Origin: Desulfobacteraceae bacterium
Lineage (GTDB): Bacteria > Desulfobacterota > Desulfobacteria > Desulfobacterales > SURF-7
DNA: 64,000 nucleotides
Direction of reading: 5' to 3'
NCBI GenBank assembly: GCA_003599865.1
Contig: QZKS01000020.1
Span: 62,001 to 126,000 of the forward strand
In this document: positions 63,991 through 64,000 of the stretch, in pieces
Layout: every line of letters starts with the position of its first letter
Position numbering within the stretch: position 1 is the stretch's first letter
Position numbers and translations under genes: made by a program
The notes under the pieces: generated by a model
The model's database searches: none
Told to the model about the DNA's origin: nothing
What the model saw: the letters and a program-made list of their open reading frames with translations, nothing else

Positions 63991-64000
63991 ATAAGGAGAA
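63991..64000 (+). promoter_or_regulatory. Ribosome-binding site for a gene beyond the window
   Basis: The window ends in ATAAGGAGAA, a strong Shine-Dalgarno sequence. A gene on the plus strand should start within a few bases past the end, probably co-transcribed with the TetR gene. Confidence 0.6.

Noticed and set aside
1-64000. tRNA, rRNA, riboswitch, CRISPR or intact IS element
   Set aside because: Reading both strands by eye gave no clover-leaf motif, repeat-spacer array or transposase frame; a covariance-model search would be decisive.

Overview
The window looks like chromosome of a Gram-negative anaerobe or facultative anaerobe, most likely a member of the Desulfobacterota. That placement is inference: it rests on two sigma-54 activators, acyl-CoA dehydrogenase/ETF genes beside a 2-oxoacid:ferredoxin oxidoreductase, a Tat-exported DUF362 protein, a glucosyl-phosphoglycerate synthase and outer-membrane type proteins. 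No 16S rRNA gene or dissimilatory sulfate-reduction gene is present to settle it. Base composition is near 50% GC, except for an AT-rich patch around 16.3-16.8 kb. I saw no tRNA, rRNA, CRISPR array, intact insertion sequence or prophage.

Layout. 0.1-7.2 kb: a GAF-type sigma-54 activator, a zinc-ribbon protein of unknown function, a NUDIX hydrolase, a PAS-rich hybrid histidine kinase, a small membrane protein and an EamA transporter. 7.2-14.1 kb: a complete phosphate-starvation locus read leftward (pstS, then pstC-pstA-pstB-phoU-phoB-phoR), with two arrays of 11-bp-phased PhoB-like boxes and a terminator after pstS. 14.2-19.7 kb: a Tat-exported DUF362 protein, a patch of fold-back and REP-like repeats around an AT-rich insert, a flavin lipoprotein and an outer-membrane barrel protein. 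19.8-25.5 kb: an ECF sigma factor with a partner gene, a membrane polyferredoxin, an FKBP-type isomerase and two YceI-domain proteins. 25.5-31.6 kb: a heme-copper oxygen reductase operon (DOMON protein, SCO, subunits I, III, IV and II, heme O synthase) whose subunit I carries the A2-type active-site signature. 31.8-33.2 kb: a small heat-shock protein, a zinc-ribbon protein and an alkyltransferase-like DNA repair protein.

33.3-41.7 kb holds the most distinctive locus: nine leftward, mostly overlapping genes that form a self-contained type II fatty-acid synthase (malonyltransferase, enoyl reductase, FabA-like and FabZ-like dehydratases, ketoreductase, ketosynthase, an acyl carrier protein with an altered Ser motif, an acyltransferase and a phosphopantetheinyl transferase). 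They face a divergent sigma-54 activator, and the gap between holds a sigma-54-like promoter and a 10-bp perfect palindrome spaced like an upstream activator site.

41.7-50.2 kb is catabolic: acyl-CoA dehydrogenase-etfB-etfA leftward, then an XRE-cupin regulator, a second acyl-CoA dehydrogenase and a four-subunit 2-oxoacid:ferredoxin oxidoreductase rightward. Together these would turn a 2-oxoacid into an acyl-CoA and oxidise it. 50.2-64 kb: an M23 peptidase, a rhomboid protease, a divergent protein kinase, glucosyl-3-phosphoglycerate synthase with an M20-like protein, a PilZ protein, a methyltransferase/GT9 pair, a CoA-transferase/apt/mtnP operon, and a TetR regulator with a clear operator. 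The window ends on a ribosome-binding site for a gene just outside.
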